A stretch of DNA of 64,000 bases from Pomphorhynchus laevis (GCA_012934845.2 WNNJ02003720.1:62001-126000), one strand, 5' to 3'; counted from the first letter of the stretch, positions 1 through 10,447 are shown. The notes: generated by a model not told the origin, from the sequence alone. A program made the numbers and translations.

Positions 1-1065
1 AGTCCATTCAGCTGTAAGTGAAGTGCACCAGTTTTGTCAGGAGATTAGTCATCAACTTGCTGTGGCTGTTTTCCTTGATTTTTCTGCTGCATTTGATCGC
101 ATCTCCCTTCCCTTGGTTATATCTTCACTCAGTCCCCTCGGGTTGCCTGCGAGAATTGTTAACAAGGTGGAGATTCCCCTTACACAGAGCGATTTTACTA
201 TGAAGACGACCCTGATGCGCGTCATTTCTACCCTATTACGGAAGCGCCCCAAAGATCCTCTCTTTCTCCTATCTTGTTTCTTGCTGCCTCCATTGAACTC
301 TTTAAAATATTTGACCGCGAACAACGTCTAGTGGTACACGTTGATGATACCACAGCCTTGTTCTCTGGACGCAGGTGCAAAGACGTAGTCTCAGACATCA
401 GCTGGTTCTTTTTAAGATTAAAAGACAAGTTAGCCTGGTCCAATCTTATTATGAACTCCGCCAAATCGCAGGTAATTGTCTTCCATGGCACCCCTGCAAC
501 AAATTTAAAAACTTAAAAGATTAGCAATCTTTGCCCTCTCCTCTATTTTGACTAATCACCCACTCCCTACCTTCACGAGTCGAGTAAAATACATTGGGTT
601 CATCGTTACGGTGAACTGGTAGGTGAAGGCTGACCTGGATAGACTTAAGCGTATGCTGAAGAGAGCTAGATAGGCTCTGAAACTGGCCCAACATCTGTCC
701 TTGAAAGGGAAACTCCGGTGCGCATCCGGGGCACTTGGGCTATCTCAGGATTAGTCTTCTTTTCTAGAGGACGTCCCCCAGAGCAAATGCTAAGGTTTCT
801 CAAGTTCTTTGTCTCTCGTTTACCCAGCGTAGTTCGCCTCGATTTAACTCATCGGAGGTGAAATACCCTGGGTTGTTAAGTCAAAAGCGGGCGTTTTGGA
901 TTGCCTTGAGGTCTCAGATCCCACCGGACCTCAGGCTATTATGATAGAGAACTGAACAGAAAAGGAAAAATGATCTCTGACAAGATTTTGATTTGTTTTT
1001 CTTTTTTTGTCAGTATTTATTTAACCGCTGTGTTATTTTTTTAAGAAAATCTTTATTTTACATTG
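1..1065 (+). mobile_element. I/R1-like LINE, 3' half, decayed
   Basis: The plus strand encodes a broken reverse transcriptase entering from the left window edge. Recognisable pieces are LDFSAAFDRIS (RT motif with the first catalytic Asp) near 75-110, a VDDTTALF segment near 340-365 standing for the YxDD box, and a post-RT segment reading SGLVFFSRGRPPEQ near 755-800. That last segment matches SGLTFYARNIPPEQ in the minus-strand LINE at 16.2-20.4 kb and LGLVLFSRDIPRA at about 51.0 kb, so the three belong to one family. The 3' UTR shares AAGAAAATCTTTA (about 1043-1056) with the copy ending near 51.29 kb, which sets the 3' end here. Reading frames are broken several times. The clade assignment is inferred from the zinc-knuckle ORF1 of the sister copy. 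Confidence 0.7.
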
Positions 1066-1419
1066 TATGATTACGTTTTGTATGATTAGTAAGAAATTTG
1101 ACGTTTGATTATACTTTTAACGTTTTTCTTAGAATTCAATACTTTTTCCTCTTCGAAAGTATATTTTTTAAATCAACAATTATTTGAGCACAACTAATTG
1201 AGAATCATACTCTTGTTAGGAATCATACACTGATTGGGAATCATAAACTGATTCCCAATTATTTAAGATACGTAGACTGGTATCTACTTTACCTACAATT
1301 TTACTAAACTTACTTTCTAAGATCATGTAGAACAGATCCAAAGTGGTTCGAGCCTTTAACCACAGTGATTAACCAAAATTCATTGCCTCGAATGATAGGA
1401 TAAAAAAATTAGATAAAGA
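1066..1419. other. AT-rich spacer, no gene seen
   Basis: AT-rich sequence without a supported coding region. It contains a small inverted pair of GGGAATCAT-type words near 1210-1255 and nothing else that I can assign. Confidence 0.5.
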
Positions 1420-2380
1420 AACAAGACAATTAATTGAACTGCCATTGAGTAATGCGTGTTTTGGTATTTTGAACCCAAGTAGAAAAGGAACATTTGAATT
1501 TGACAACTCACCAAAAGTGTGCACCCTTGTAGAAGGATCAAACGAGGATAGTCCGTAATAGGCAGATGGACACGCAAAAACATATACAGTTTACAAAATA
1601 TATCATACACTCAAATAACAGATCCATTGATAAACAAGTCGACACGAGACATGAAACATGATTATTGTAAATCTTAGCATGAAGGGGGCATCGGCGTGGC
1701 TTTTCACAAGTACATCAGAAAACACTTCATTGTCCAAAATCGAATTTCAAAATGCCATCGATGTACGATATGGATAGGATCTTCCAAATATAATTACTAA
1801 ATGCACTTTCTGTGATAACTTTTATGTCACATATGTACTATCATGTAAAACAAAGGGTTTTGCATTTATTCGACAAGATGTACCAAGCGATGAGATTAGT
1901 CGTTGTTTGAAAACTATGTGTAAATGTGTGATAAGTGAGCCAGAACTTCATCGAGTTCCAGATAATGTAGTATTTGATGTATCTACAACGACAAGATACA
2001 AAGATTCAAGATCTGATATTGCCTGTAATGGGATATTTCAATAATGTGACGGAGCGATCCTTTCTGGATATGAGTATTCAGCACACTAGCACAATCAAAT
2101 TCATTGAACCGCACGAAAGACCCATTCAATATCACTAAGAGCAAAAAAAGGGCCAAATACAACGAAAGAATAGTAAGAATCTAGCACGGTACTTTCATTC
2201 CGATGGTGTTTATAACTACCGAAGGAATTGGACCAGTTGCTGATAATCTAATAAAGTAATGGCACGAAAAATATCAGATTCTAAACATTCAGGATAGATG
2301 AGATTACGATTGTGACGAACTTTAACGGTCTGCTAAGAAGACAAATGACGGAAGTACGACGAAAATCGTAGGTGGATCCT
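1420..2380 (+). mobile_element. RLE-type LINE-like element, C-terminal remnant
   Basis: In-frame blocks on the plus strand match, in order, the end of a predicted protein family I know from many invertebrate genomes. A post-RT block reads LPLSNACFGILNPSRKGT (about 1437-1490). A block starts GASAWLFTS (about 1687). A Cys/His block reads KCTFCDNFY...VLSC...GF (about 1800-1865). An SDIACNG...ERSFLDMSI segment (about 2015-2075) fits the D-x-R/S-V type core of a restriction-like nuclease. The tail near 2320-2375 reads like the family's LLRS...RG end. Frames are interrupted repeatedly. The nuclease assignment is inference from the D(I)...F(x)D pattern and the zinc cluster. The sister pieces at 37.7-39.2 and 45.2-45.6 kb supply other parts of the same protein. 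Confidence 0.6.
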
Positions 2381-3284
2381 ACCATTTGTATTTTCTGCTT
2401 CTTATTACTTTCTGACAAGTTTTGACTGTTACAAAAAATTATATTGTTAAAAAATTTAAACAATAATTTGAAAATATCAGTATTGTAGCATTTATATTAA
2501 GCACATCCAATAACATATGTTATGCATATTTTATATTTTTCTTTGAAGTGTTTTGATTAGTGAATTATGCACATTATCATAACATTTATGTAATTATACA
2601 GCGTAAATTAAACACAATGATTTTTTGAAAATAAAAGCAGAGTTAATATATAAATACGGACTAACCATCCGTTTTATATTAAGAAATTTTGTTCTCAAAC
2701 CCTAAAGTTTAATTTTTATTGCTGAGCTATATGATAATTAGAATATGAGCAATTTATAAACAGATTCTTTCATAACCAAGCAAATATATCGTAAACATAC
2801 AATCAATTCTTATATTTAACTTAGTTACCTTTGCATTAAAATTTTGGCATTTCGGTTATGACATGTTATAACGTATTTCTAGCTTAGAAGGAAATATTTA
2901 CAATTAAAGTTTCTCAATAAAGATTTGAATCTTAAGTTCAGAAAATGTTTACACTTTTGTCATAAACACTACATAAAGAATGTTATTTTAATTAATAAAT
3001 ATTATTTTATTTCTTGTTATTAAAATTTTATTTAAAGTAGCCTTGTAGATAACGTAATTTATTCGATTTAACTACCGACTTTATGTATAATAACAAATTT
3101 AAATTCTCATGATATATAATAGAAATATTATTAGAGCGTTACGGCATTATATTCGCTAATAATCAGTAAGCGGGGGAAACGGAAATAACTTGCTATTGGA
3201 AACCATCATTAGTAACGAATATAACGCCTTATCGCTATGCGATCAAGGAACATGCTTAAAAATATTTATCTAGAAAAATATAAT
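2381..3284. other. AT-rich spacer, no gene seen
   Basis: Very AT-rich, with no ORF of coding character and no repeat shared with the rest of the window that I could see. Confidence 0.5.
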
Positions 3285-3332
3285 ATATATATTAATATTA
3301 ATATTAAAGAATTAACTGGTGTTAAAGTACGA

Positions 3333-3370
3333 GCAATATTATTACGTTTCGGCTAAAGCCTTCGTCAGAT
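3333..3370 (-). ncRNA. hammerhead ribozyme, dimeric type, mirror copy
   Basis: This is the left-arm counterpart on the minus strand. CUGACGA is complementary to 3362-3368, helix II GGCU/AGCC to 3351-3360, and GAAACGUA to 3343-3350. Helix II gains one base pair relative to the right arm (loop UU instead of UUCU), so the arms differ by a change that keeps or strengthens pairing. Confidence 0.6.
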
Positions 3371-3440
3371 AATTGTATGTTTATTAGAAACCAAAATTTT
3401 TTAAGGTTTGAAAAAATTTGTTTCTAATAAAAATACAATT

Positions 3441-3478
3441 ATCTGACGAAGGCTTCTGCCGAAACGTAATAATATTGC
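3441..3478 (+). ncRNA. hammerhead ribozyme, dimeric (short stem III) type
   Basis: The core reads CUGACGA (3443-3449), then helix II GGC/GCC around loop UUCU, then GAAACGUA (3461-3468). CUGANGA and GAAA are the invariant hammerhead strands, and GUA fits the NUH cleavage triplet. Stem III is only the self-complementary ACGU, as in the Penelope-associated hammerheads reported to cleave as dimers. Helix I can form between CAAUUAU upstream and AUAAUAUUG downstream with one bulged A. Cleavage would follow A3468. Confidence 0.65.
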
Positions 3479-3568
3479 TCGTACTTTAACACCAGTTAAT
3501 TCTTTAATATTAATATTAATATATGAACGAATACAATAAGTATCCTGGTCGTCGGTGTCAAGTCTTTC

Positions 3569-3570
<2 letters not shown>

Positions 3571-3631
<61 letters not shown>
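3571..3631. repeat. (TA)n microsatellite
   Basis: About 60 bp of uninterrupted TA directly in front of repeat Q1. It produces the spurious IYIYIY reading frames here. Confidence 0.95.
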
Positions 3632-3634
<3 letters not shown>

Positions 3635-4010
3635 TAGTGCGAAAAATCGCTTGAAACTGTGGTCCAGGAGCCAAAACTGGCTACGATTGATTTTAAATCC
3701 ATATAAGCTGCTAAAAAACTGGACTTTGATCATCAGCTCCATCAGTCTAATGTATAACTCCGAGACGCCCCTAACCACCCAGCAGTCATCGTTAGTCGGA
3801 TGAAGTGGTTAGGGTGCGTTTCGACTGCTTTTGTGATAAGTGTAAAGACACCAGCGATTCCTCACGATGCTAAACAAAACTCAGGTGCATAAAGCGTTTT
3901 CATTGACTTGTTGCGTGTGTGGACCTTCTAGTTATTCTTTATATGCACAAATGCGTATCCGTTGATTACGAGGGCACTGAATTTCTCACAGGATTCTGAA
4001 GGGAATACGT
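3632..4010. repeat. repeat family Q, copy 1
   Basis: About 375 bp, from a GCGAAAAATCGCTTGAAAC start to GGATTCTGAAGGGAA. It recurs at 9091-9465 and, truncated, at 9500-9690. It contains the permuted hammerhead-like motif on the minus strand (3753-3839). Repeat R1 follows directly, and the Q minus strand and R share the words TATCACAA and GAAACG, so Q and R are probably related units in opposite orientation. Confidence 0.8.
3753..3839 (-). ncRNA. permuted hammerhead-like motif Q1
   Basis: Read on the minus strand the order is: outer stem strand UUAUCAC, AGCAGUC (helix II 3' strand), GAAAC, stem III 5' strand, a loop holding CCGA-CUAACGA-U-GACUGCU, stem III 3' strand, GUC, UCGG, and a weak outer stem. 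Helix I is CCGA/UCGG and helix II is GACUGCU/AGCAGUC. Stem III is ACGC plus CCCUAACCAC paired with GUGGUUAGGG plus GCGU. CUAACGA differs from CUGANGA at one base; copy Q3 has CUGACGA exactly. The strand carrying CUGANGA lies inside the loop of stem III, unlike known hammerheads. Confidence 0.55.
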
Positions 4011-4370
4011 TTAGGATGGTCCGGAAAGCACATGGTTAGTTTAAAGAGGCTAGGCCCATGCTACCACGTTAGCAAATTCTCGGAAATGCCTATTTAATAT
4101 ATCACAAGGCAGCCGAAACGACTGATGGTAGTTCACCCTACTGATGAGTGCTGCCGGCTACCATCAGCTCGTCTAGGAGTGATAAGGAAGTCTGCTCTAC
4201 TTGTAATCGAACTCCGGTTTTTGGCAACATCTACAATTATGAAACTGAAGCTTATTAGCTCCCGGAGCACAGTTAAACACATCCAGATATAAAATTATAA
4301 AAATGTATCCTCCAAAGGATCCTTTGAGAAAGCAAGCAACGACAGCAAGTGAAATTCCTGCCGAATAAAA
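4011..4370 (+). repeat. repeat family R, tandem unit 1 (360 bp)
   Basis: The unit begins TTAGGATGGTCCGGAAAG. Its first ~230 bp recur almost identically 360 bp downstream. The remaining ~130 bp (4240-4370) are seen only once. The permuted hammerhead-like motif lies at 4100-4184. Confidence 0.85.
4100..4184 (+). ncRNA. permuted hammerhead-like motif R1
   Basis: The outer stem is UAUCAC (4100-4105) with GUGAUA (4179-4184). GGCAGCC-GAAAC spans 4108-4119. Stem III is CUGAUGGUAG (4121-4130) with CUACCAUCAG (4158-4167), extended by ACGA/UCGU with one bulged C. The apical loop holds CCUA-CUGAUGA-GUGCUGCC (4137-4155). GUC (4171-4173) is followed by UAGG. Helix I is CCUA/UAGG, and helix II is GCUGCC/GGCAGC plus a G-C pair with one bulged U. 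All three hammerhead core strands are perfect, but in reversed cyclic order. Confidence 0.6.
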
Positions 4371-4731
<361 letters not shown>

Positions 4732-4799
4732 CTGCCGGATAACTTTTGTGATCGCCTGTGAACTTGAAGTTCGTATTTAAGTTCTTTAGGACCCCTAAA

Positions 4800-4855
4800 C
4801 ACTGTTAATATCTGGACCCTACTGATGAAGCTCTCTAAGCAGAAAGCGGTCTAAG
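4800..4855 (+). ncRNA. possible decayed hammerhead of normal strand order
   Basis: CCCUA, then CUGAUGA (about 4820), a short hairpin GCU/AGC, GAAA, GCGGUC and UAAGG occur in the normal order for helices I, II and III. Helix I has one mismatch, and stem III would be almost absent. A degenerate relative of the 3.4-kb motif is the best reading, and it is weak. Confidence 0.3.
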
Positions 4856-4869
4856 GATTTTATTGCTGA

Positions 4870-6330
4870 TGGATTGCGGTGGTTTCCAATATTCAGTTAT
4901 TTGTCTATTTCCCGCGTTTACTTATTAGTAAAGAATATATAATTGCAGATAAGTCATGTAAAACGAGTGTATTTCTTATTTGTTAAAATATGATACGTGA
5001 TTATAAGATGTAATGGACATAGATTCAATATTTACCTTGATACCTTTATAATAATCTAATTAATAAAATTATATGGATTAAAGTTCATCTTTAAATGATT
5101 AGTTACAAGATTTAACGACTGATGATTATCACTTTAAAGGATTTATCATTAGCGGTAATCTCATTCATAAGATTATTACAATCATGGTACTATATGCATG
5201 TAGTCTATGGAAGAAATTACTGGTTTGTTGTTTTATCCAAATTATAACGTATTAATGAATAATATTTTGGACTGCATATTTAAGAGAACTATATCTAGAC
5301 AGAAATCATAAATGTAAAGTATATAATTTACAGTTTCACTTATGTGAAATCATTTATAATTGTTTGAGCTATAAAAGTATTTAGAGTAAAGATATTCAAC
5401 TGGTGTCCACTTTGCCACTTGCTTATTAAGTGGTGGTATGAGGGAAATCTAGGTATGCACAAGCACAAAATTTCATTTGGCAGTAAATAAATACAAAACG
5501 AATCAATAAAAATATTAGTTTAGGATCGTATTTATATGCGTTAGTGTATGCAAGTGTTAATAGATGCTAAGATATATTTCAATAGATCCATAAGTATAAT
5601 ATGTTCGAAGTATAGTGATTAAGAATTTTTTATAGAATTTATTTATCATCGGGTGCTATATAAATTGCACATCCATAAATTAAAGGTGAAAATTTATAAA
5701 TCTATGCACCATTTATACATTATCTGAATGTTTGACTATTTAAACGATTAAAACGCTTCGAGATTAAAAGTTATTTTAACGAAACTGCGGTGATTCAAAA
5801 TTATGAGTCAGATTGAACCAACTTTCAAAATGGTAAATAAAAGTATCTAATTCATATATCATTATATATATTATAATTTTACATGACATCTCGAAATCCC
5901 ACGTAATATTTTGCCATATACCATCTAACGTACTTTATATCACTTTCGAAAAAATTTTATGTCATTTGTTTATTTTCAATCTGTTGGGTTATATTTAAAA
6001 AGATTTCCTACCCTGTATTATCGCTACAATAAATAAGGTATAATTTATTTATAAATGAATTTTTAAAGGCAATAGGCAAAAATTTGTTAGAAAACTACAT
6101 ACTTCTAAAATTAAATTATTTCGTTGTGTAATTGTGATAATTTAAATTATTATTTATTTTGTAAACATATACCTAGAAAAAGTATTTTGTATGGTATTTA
6201 ATTATCCACAAACTGCAAACTACATAAGATCATTTAATGGTTTTTCATATTTTGTACCTAAATTTAGAATTGAAAATATCTTAATCTCAAAACAAATTCG
6301 TATAATTCAGGATTTCTATGAATTGATTAA
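4870..6330. other. AT-rich spacer, no gene seen
   Basis: Roughly 1.4 kb of AT-rich DNA with no supported ORF, RNA gene or shared repeat. Confidence 0.5.
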
Positions 6331-6365
6331 TAGACAATAAACCACGTATTAAAATAAATACCCGT

Positions 6366-6470
6366 AGTCATCAGGAGAAACTGCCATGTTATCAGGTTTC
6401 GATCGTGCTCCTTAACTTGACATAGCATCGGTCACTAAATACTTGATAGTGATGTATGTCCTATGATGTA
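6366..6470 (-). repeat. Naiad-like PLE 3'-end structured domain, solo copy
   Basis: About 105 bp matching the structured block in the 3' ends of the Naiad-like copies at 14.2, 26.3, 34.1 and 37.3 kb. It has the GTCATCAGGAG and CTATGATG ends, a CTGCCATGTTATC / GACATAGCATC stem pair and a GATGTATGTC end. No coding part of the element is left beside it. Confidence 0.6.
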
Positions 6471-6479
6471 ATGCGATTA

Positions 6480-7828
6480 TATAGATTAATATATTATTAT
6501 AACAAAGATTATACTATTTACTATTAATTTTTAAAAATTCCAACTTAGAGTAAACTTTATAAAGAAATTTATTTTTAATGACTAAAAGTTATATGTATAC
6601 TTGACGGCACAAAAAAAGCGATTTTTTTATTAATAAATGAGAAATCTTGGTCATTATTATTTGCTTATGCGTCAACTGAGCCTTATCCTTAAAAATATTA
6701 GTTATAAATAATTCATTTTGAAATTTATTGATCAAAAAAGTCAAATTAAAAGAATAAATTTCGAACATACACTAATTTGAAAGGGGAAGATCTTCTACGA
6801 AGTGTACTTTCAGGAAGATCATAACATTCAGCTCTACGAATGTTGTCGTAGACATGATGCATCAAATAAAAACCGTAATATATTTGCTTATAATATTGCA
6901 AATGCATAAGCATGCAATGATTAGTTTATAATCAAATTAGATTCAAAAATAATCTAAGTTGAACAACATTTTATTTGCTTTTCAAGATATGTAATTTGTA
7001 TTTACAAACGGATCCTAACACATCGAAAGATATTTTATTACTATTTGTTACTCTATTATTTGCGCTGTTTACACATAAATTGTAATTAAATTATGGTTTT
7101 TGTAAAAATGAGGAAATTTTAAGATACACGAAATGATCAGACATTAAATTCATTTTCTGATTTATGTGAATCAGGGCTAATAACAAAATAATAGAAATAT
7201 AAGAAATGCTAATGTAACTTAGTTTCTAGTTATTTTGTTGTAACTAAGTTTTGTTAAAATTTGCAATCCACAAAATTCAAATTAATGTTTGCAGAAATTA
7301 TAATTTTTAATGAATATAATTTATATGCAAATTATGTTGTGTTGACTAAAGCTTTCCGTTTTATAAGATTCAATAACTCAATATGCCTCTTTTAAAGTTG
7401 TACGAGAATTATTTAAATCGACCTACTATTCGTTGAATATCGATCAATTAGATAGACAACGGTCCTGAAAGCTATCTAATACGTAAAATTTAATCTTGAT
7501 AAAAAAATTATTAATTATGCTGTAAATATATCACTATTTAAGATAAAAAATTAAAATTCCACAGGAATGCTTAGTGAACTAAGTTTAAATTTAAATAGAA
7601 AGAAATAACTTTCTTAAATGTAGTCTTTAACTTTTATAAATATGTTATTAATCGATTTTTCACTCATATGTTTCAAGTATTGATTGACCAAGAGAAAATA
7701 AAATTATTTTATTAAAAATTAGTCATATTACTCAAATGATAATACCATTCCGCGTGAATTTGTCGACTAATTTTTGAACGAAAAGAAAAACGATTTTTAC
7801 TAATAGATGATAACTCTTGATCATATTA
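6480..7828. other. AT-rich spacer, no gene seen
   Basis: No coding potential or recurrent repeat recognised. Confidence 0.5.
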
Positions 7829-7831
7829 TTC

Positions 7832-7983
7832 GGTGGTTTTATAGACATTATATGAAAAAGTTTACTTTATTATTGAAAACTTTCAGCACACAGTATCCTT
7901 TGTTTGCTTAAAAGAACACTATGTGCTGAAAGTTTTCAATAATAAAGAAAACTTTTTTCATATCATGTTTATAAAACCATCAA
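7832..7983. repeat. MITE-like inverted repeat, about 150 bp
   Basis: The arms at 7832-7897 and 7917-7983 are near-exact reverse complements, both holding ACTTTCAGCACA or its complement and GGTTTTATA-type ends, around a ~20-bp centre. It is too short to encode anything. Confidence 0.75.
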
Positions 7984-8216
7984 TAACTTTTATATAATGT
8001 AGGTTCTGAATGTAACTGATGACTGGGATCCATCATGTGAATACGTTAAATATATATAATTAAAGTAAACCAGTCTTGACGAAGAAATTAACTCGACGTT
8101 TCGCTTTTTATTAGCTTTATCAAATTTTGTTGATATATTTCCGGACCTCTTCGACTAACTTGTATTTGAGCTGGCTACATAATAGCTTCAGCTATCAGGT
8201 CGCATTACGACAGAAA

Positions 8217-8297
8217 GCATGCTGTCCAGACAACTCCACAGAGCGGGACTCATCAGTGGACGTCTCTGTATCATCGTTGTTTCGTTTATCAGCATGC
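8217..8297 (-). ncRNA. permuted hammerhead-like motif P1
   Basis: Read on the minus strand: outer stem GCAUGCU / AGCAUGC, GAAAC, stem III 5' strand ACAAC...ACAGAG, a loop with GUCCA-CUGAUGA-GUCC, stem III 3' strand CUCUGU...GUUGU, then C and UGGAC. Helix I UGGAC/GUCCA is perfect over 5 bp. Helix II GUCC/GGAC is perfect in copy P3 and weakened here (AAAC in place of GGAC). Confidence 0.6.
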
Positions 8298-8550
8298 ACT
8301 ATATTGACGATACACATCGTGGTCCTCCATCAGATTGAAATGAGTCATTGAAATCGTCTTGTTAGTAGTCAGTTGAATTTCATTTTGTTGAGATATTTCC
8401 GGACCTCTTCAACTAACTTGTATTTTAGCTGGCTACATAATAGCTTCAGCTATCAGGTCGCATTACGACAGAAAGCATGCTGTCCAGACAACTCCACAGA
8501 GTGTATCGACCAGCATGTGTCAAGACCACCGTGTGTATCGTCAATATAGT

Positions 8551-8633
8551 GCACGCTGATGGACGAAACAACGATGATACAGAGACGTCCACCCTATGAG
8601 TCCCGCTCTGTGGAGTTGTCTGGACAGCATGCT
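8551..8633 (+). ncRNA. permuted hammerhead-like motif P3
   Basis: Same layout as P1 on the plus strand. GGAC-GAAAC lies at 8561-8569. Stem III is ACAAC...ACAGAG with CUCUGU...GUUGU. UC is followed by UGGAC and the outer strand AGCAUGC. The loop core has decayed to CCUAUGA. Helix II GUCC/GGAC and helix I are both perfect. Confidence 0.55.
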
Positions 8634-8915
8634 TTCTGTCGTAATGCGATCTGATTGCTGAAGCTATTATGTAGCCAGCTAAAATACAAGTTAGTCGAAG
8701 AGGTCCGGAAATATCTCAACAAAATGAAATTCAACCGACTACCAACAAGACGATTTCAATGACTCACTTTATCAAATTGTATGTATATTATATCTCAAAC
8801 TTTTTTTAAAGTTTGAGATATTATATACATACAATTTGATAAAGCTAATAATATGCAAAACGTCAAATTAATTTCTTCGTCAAGACTGGTTCACTTTAAT
8901 TATATATAATGTTGT

Positions 8916-9090
8916 TAATCTAAACCAGCCCAAAACAACTTAAAAATATTAAGGTTTCGAGTTTATTTCAACTCTTTCTCAATCTACAAAATTCAACTGC
9001 TTTGCGCTGGTTTAAATTAACAACATAAAATAAATATTGTACACTCATGTGTGTGTCCCGGCGACAGTTTATAAAATAACGAATATATAT
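8916..9090. other. short spacer, nothing assigned
   Basis: Contains inverted words around AAACCAGC near 8932 and 9008, probably the ends of a further small palindrome. Confidence 0.4.
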
Positions 9091-9465
9091 AGTTTCAAGC
9101 GAAAAATCACTTGAAACTTTAGTCCAGGAGCCAAAGCTGGCTACGATTGATTTTTAATTCATATTCGCTGCAAAATAACTGGAATTCGATCATCAGCTCC
9201 ATTAGTCTAATGTATCACTCCGAGACGTTCCTAACCACCCGACAGTCATCGTGAGTCGGATGAAGGGGTTAGGATGCGTTTTGACTGCTTTTCTGATAAC
9301 TATAAAGACATCAGCAATTCCTCACGATGCTATACGAAACTCAGGTGCAGAAAGCGTTTTTACTGGCTTGTTGCGTGTGTAGAACTTCTAGTTATTCTTT
9401 ATGTAAGGAACAAATGCGTATGCGTTGATTACGAGGGCACTAAATTTCTCACAGGATTCCAATAG
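9091..9465. repeat. repeat family Q, copy 2
   Basis: Full-length copy of the Q repeat seen at 3632-4010, about 90% alike by eye. The 63-codon reading frame in it is not conserved as protein in copy 1, so I treat it as non-coding. Confidence 0.8.
9213..9299 (-). ncRNA. permuted hammerhead-like motif Q2
   Basis: As Q1, with the outer stem UAUCA/UGAUA intact and helix I CCGA/UCGG intact. Core positions have drifted (CUCACGA, AAAAC). Confidence 0.45.
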
Positions 9466-9499
9466 GAATGCTTCATTTTATGAATTGTTATTGCGAAAA

Positions 9500-9690
9500 A
9501 TCTCTTGGAACTTTGGTCCAAGAGCCAAAGCTGGCTACGATTGATTTTTAATTCATATTTGCTGCTAAATAACTAAAATTCGATCATCAGCTCCATTAGT
9601 CTAATATATCAATCCGAGACGTTCCTAACCACTTGACAGTCATCGTCAGTCGGATGAAGTGGTTAGAGTACGTTTGACTGCTTCTATATG
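9500..9690. repeat. repeat family Q, copy 3 (truncated)
   Basis: Starts at the GGAACTTTGGTCC block and stops shortly after the permuted motif. The last ~270 bp of the unit are missing. Confidence 0.75.
9604..9690 (-). ncRNA. permuted hammerhead-like motif Q3
   Basis: Here the loop strand is an exact CUGACGA flanked by CCGA and U-GACUG. Helix I (CCGA/UCGG), helix II (GACUG/CAGUC) and stem III (CUAACCAC with GUGGUUAG, ACGU with ACGU) all pair. The GAAA strand has lost its G. Confidence 0.5.
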
Positions 9691-9719
9691 GTAGTGTGTA
9701 CCTTTGTGAATGCAGTGTT

Positions 9720-9983
9720 TATAAATCTCAATATGATGGATAAAGAGCTCGTCAATTAAACCTAGGCATGAATAATAAATGTTCGAATATCAAGGCAAAG
9801 CGTCGTGGTCGTGATGGTGCAGCTAATCACATCATTGACAATAATGAGCATTCGCTGCAGCTTACTATTATTGAAATCGGCGTTACGAACGATGCTCGGC
9901 GATTGCAAATCGAACAATTTTGGATAGCACAATTGATGGGCGATAAACAATTAAATATGCATCACCGTTGTTGCTTACCATAA
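9720..9983 (+). pseudogene. GIY-YIG-like C-terminal remnant
   Basis: The open frame from the Met at 9768 (71 codons) reads AANHIIDNNEHS, then LTIIEIG, then R-L-QIEQFWIAQL and LNMHHR. The pattern His-x-x-x-x-x-His, a hydrophobic strand, then E-x-FWI-x-x-L resembles the second half of GIY-YIG domains of Penelope-like elements. The frame is open upstream of the Met for a short way, with no clear GIY or YIG strand left. It stands next to the palindrome at 10.1-10.45 kb, which may be a terminal structure of the same element. Confidence 0.4.
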
Positions 9984-10114
9984 CAAATAGTTGTTGAAAG
10001 CAGCAATACAAACAACGCATAATGTAAGCGTATTGTTCACCACAACAGCTTTGCCTACGAGTATTATAAATTAACAAGAAATTTCAAAATGGGCAATGAC
10101 AATCCTGAGAAGGC

Positions 10115-10447
10115 AAAAGTCGAAAGCTTGAAACTTAAATAAATGAATTGTAAATTTCAATAAATAAATAAAATTTCTTTTGGATTTCCCGGCTTTTCTC
10201 TATTAATACATATATGAAAGCGTCTCAAAGAAGACCCAAGGTAGTTTAACCCAATTCCTATATATAGGAATTGGGTTATTTAACCAAATTCCTATATAGG
10301 TAGAAATTAGGTTAAACTGTACTTGGGGTCATCTTTGAGACGCTTTCATATTTGTATTAATAGAGAAAAGTCGGGAAATTCAAAAGAAATTTTATTTATT
10401 TACTGAAATTTACAATTCATTTATTTAAGTTTCACGCTTTTGGCTAT
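10115..10447. repeat. large palindromic element, about 330 bp
   Basis: Arms of about 130 bp (10115-10245 and 10315-10447) are close reverse complements, both holding GAATTGTAAATTTCA and GAAAGCGTCTCAAAG or complements. A second short palindrome, CCTATATATAGG, sits in the centre. It contains no ORF. It could be a foldback or MITE, or the inverted terminal repeats of a PLE. Confidence 0.8.

Larger units (their letters stand above)
3288..3524. repeat. near-perfect palindrome carrying two hammerhead motifs
   Basis: Two arms of about 110 bp are almost exact reverse complements (3288-3398 and 3412-3524), separated by a short AT-rich centre. The few differences between arms suggest a young head-to-head dimer. 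Each arm holds a classical hammerhead core on opposite strands, listed separately. The outer ends are ATT-rich, with TAATATTAATATTAA on both sides. This fits an inverted pair of terminal repeats of a Penelope-like element or a derived MITE. No coding sequence lies inside. Confidence 0.8.
8041..8915. mobile_element. compound palindromic element carrying repeat family P
   Basis: Outer arms of ~75 bp are inverted repeats (8050-8122 and 8838-8912), both with CAGTCTTGACGAAGAAATTAA or its complement. Inside lie P1 (8131-8345, plus orientation), P2 (8387-8500, plus, cut short) and P3 (8500-8765, minus), then an AT-rich palindrome centred near 8808. Each outer arm also holds a degenerate hammerhead core (UUGAUAA, GCU...AGC, AAAACGUC or GAAACGUC). 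The whole looks like a stack of terminal-repeat units of a hammerhead-bearing retroelement. Confidence 0.65.

Noticed and set aside
3496-3778. Open frames of repeated Ile-Tyr
   Set aside because: They are read-through of the TA microsatellite on both strands, with no coding content. The same holds at 4392-4802.
4800-4855. A confident, functional hammerhead at 4.82 kb
   Set aside because: Stem III is almost missing, and helix I has a mismatch. It is kept only as a low-confidence feature.
8127-8351. 74-codon frame MLIYFRTSSTNLY
   Set aside because: It lies in repeat P1, which has palindromic RNA-like structure. The frame is not kept in P2 or P3.
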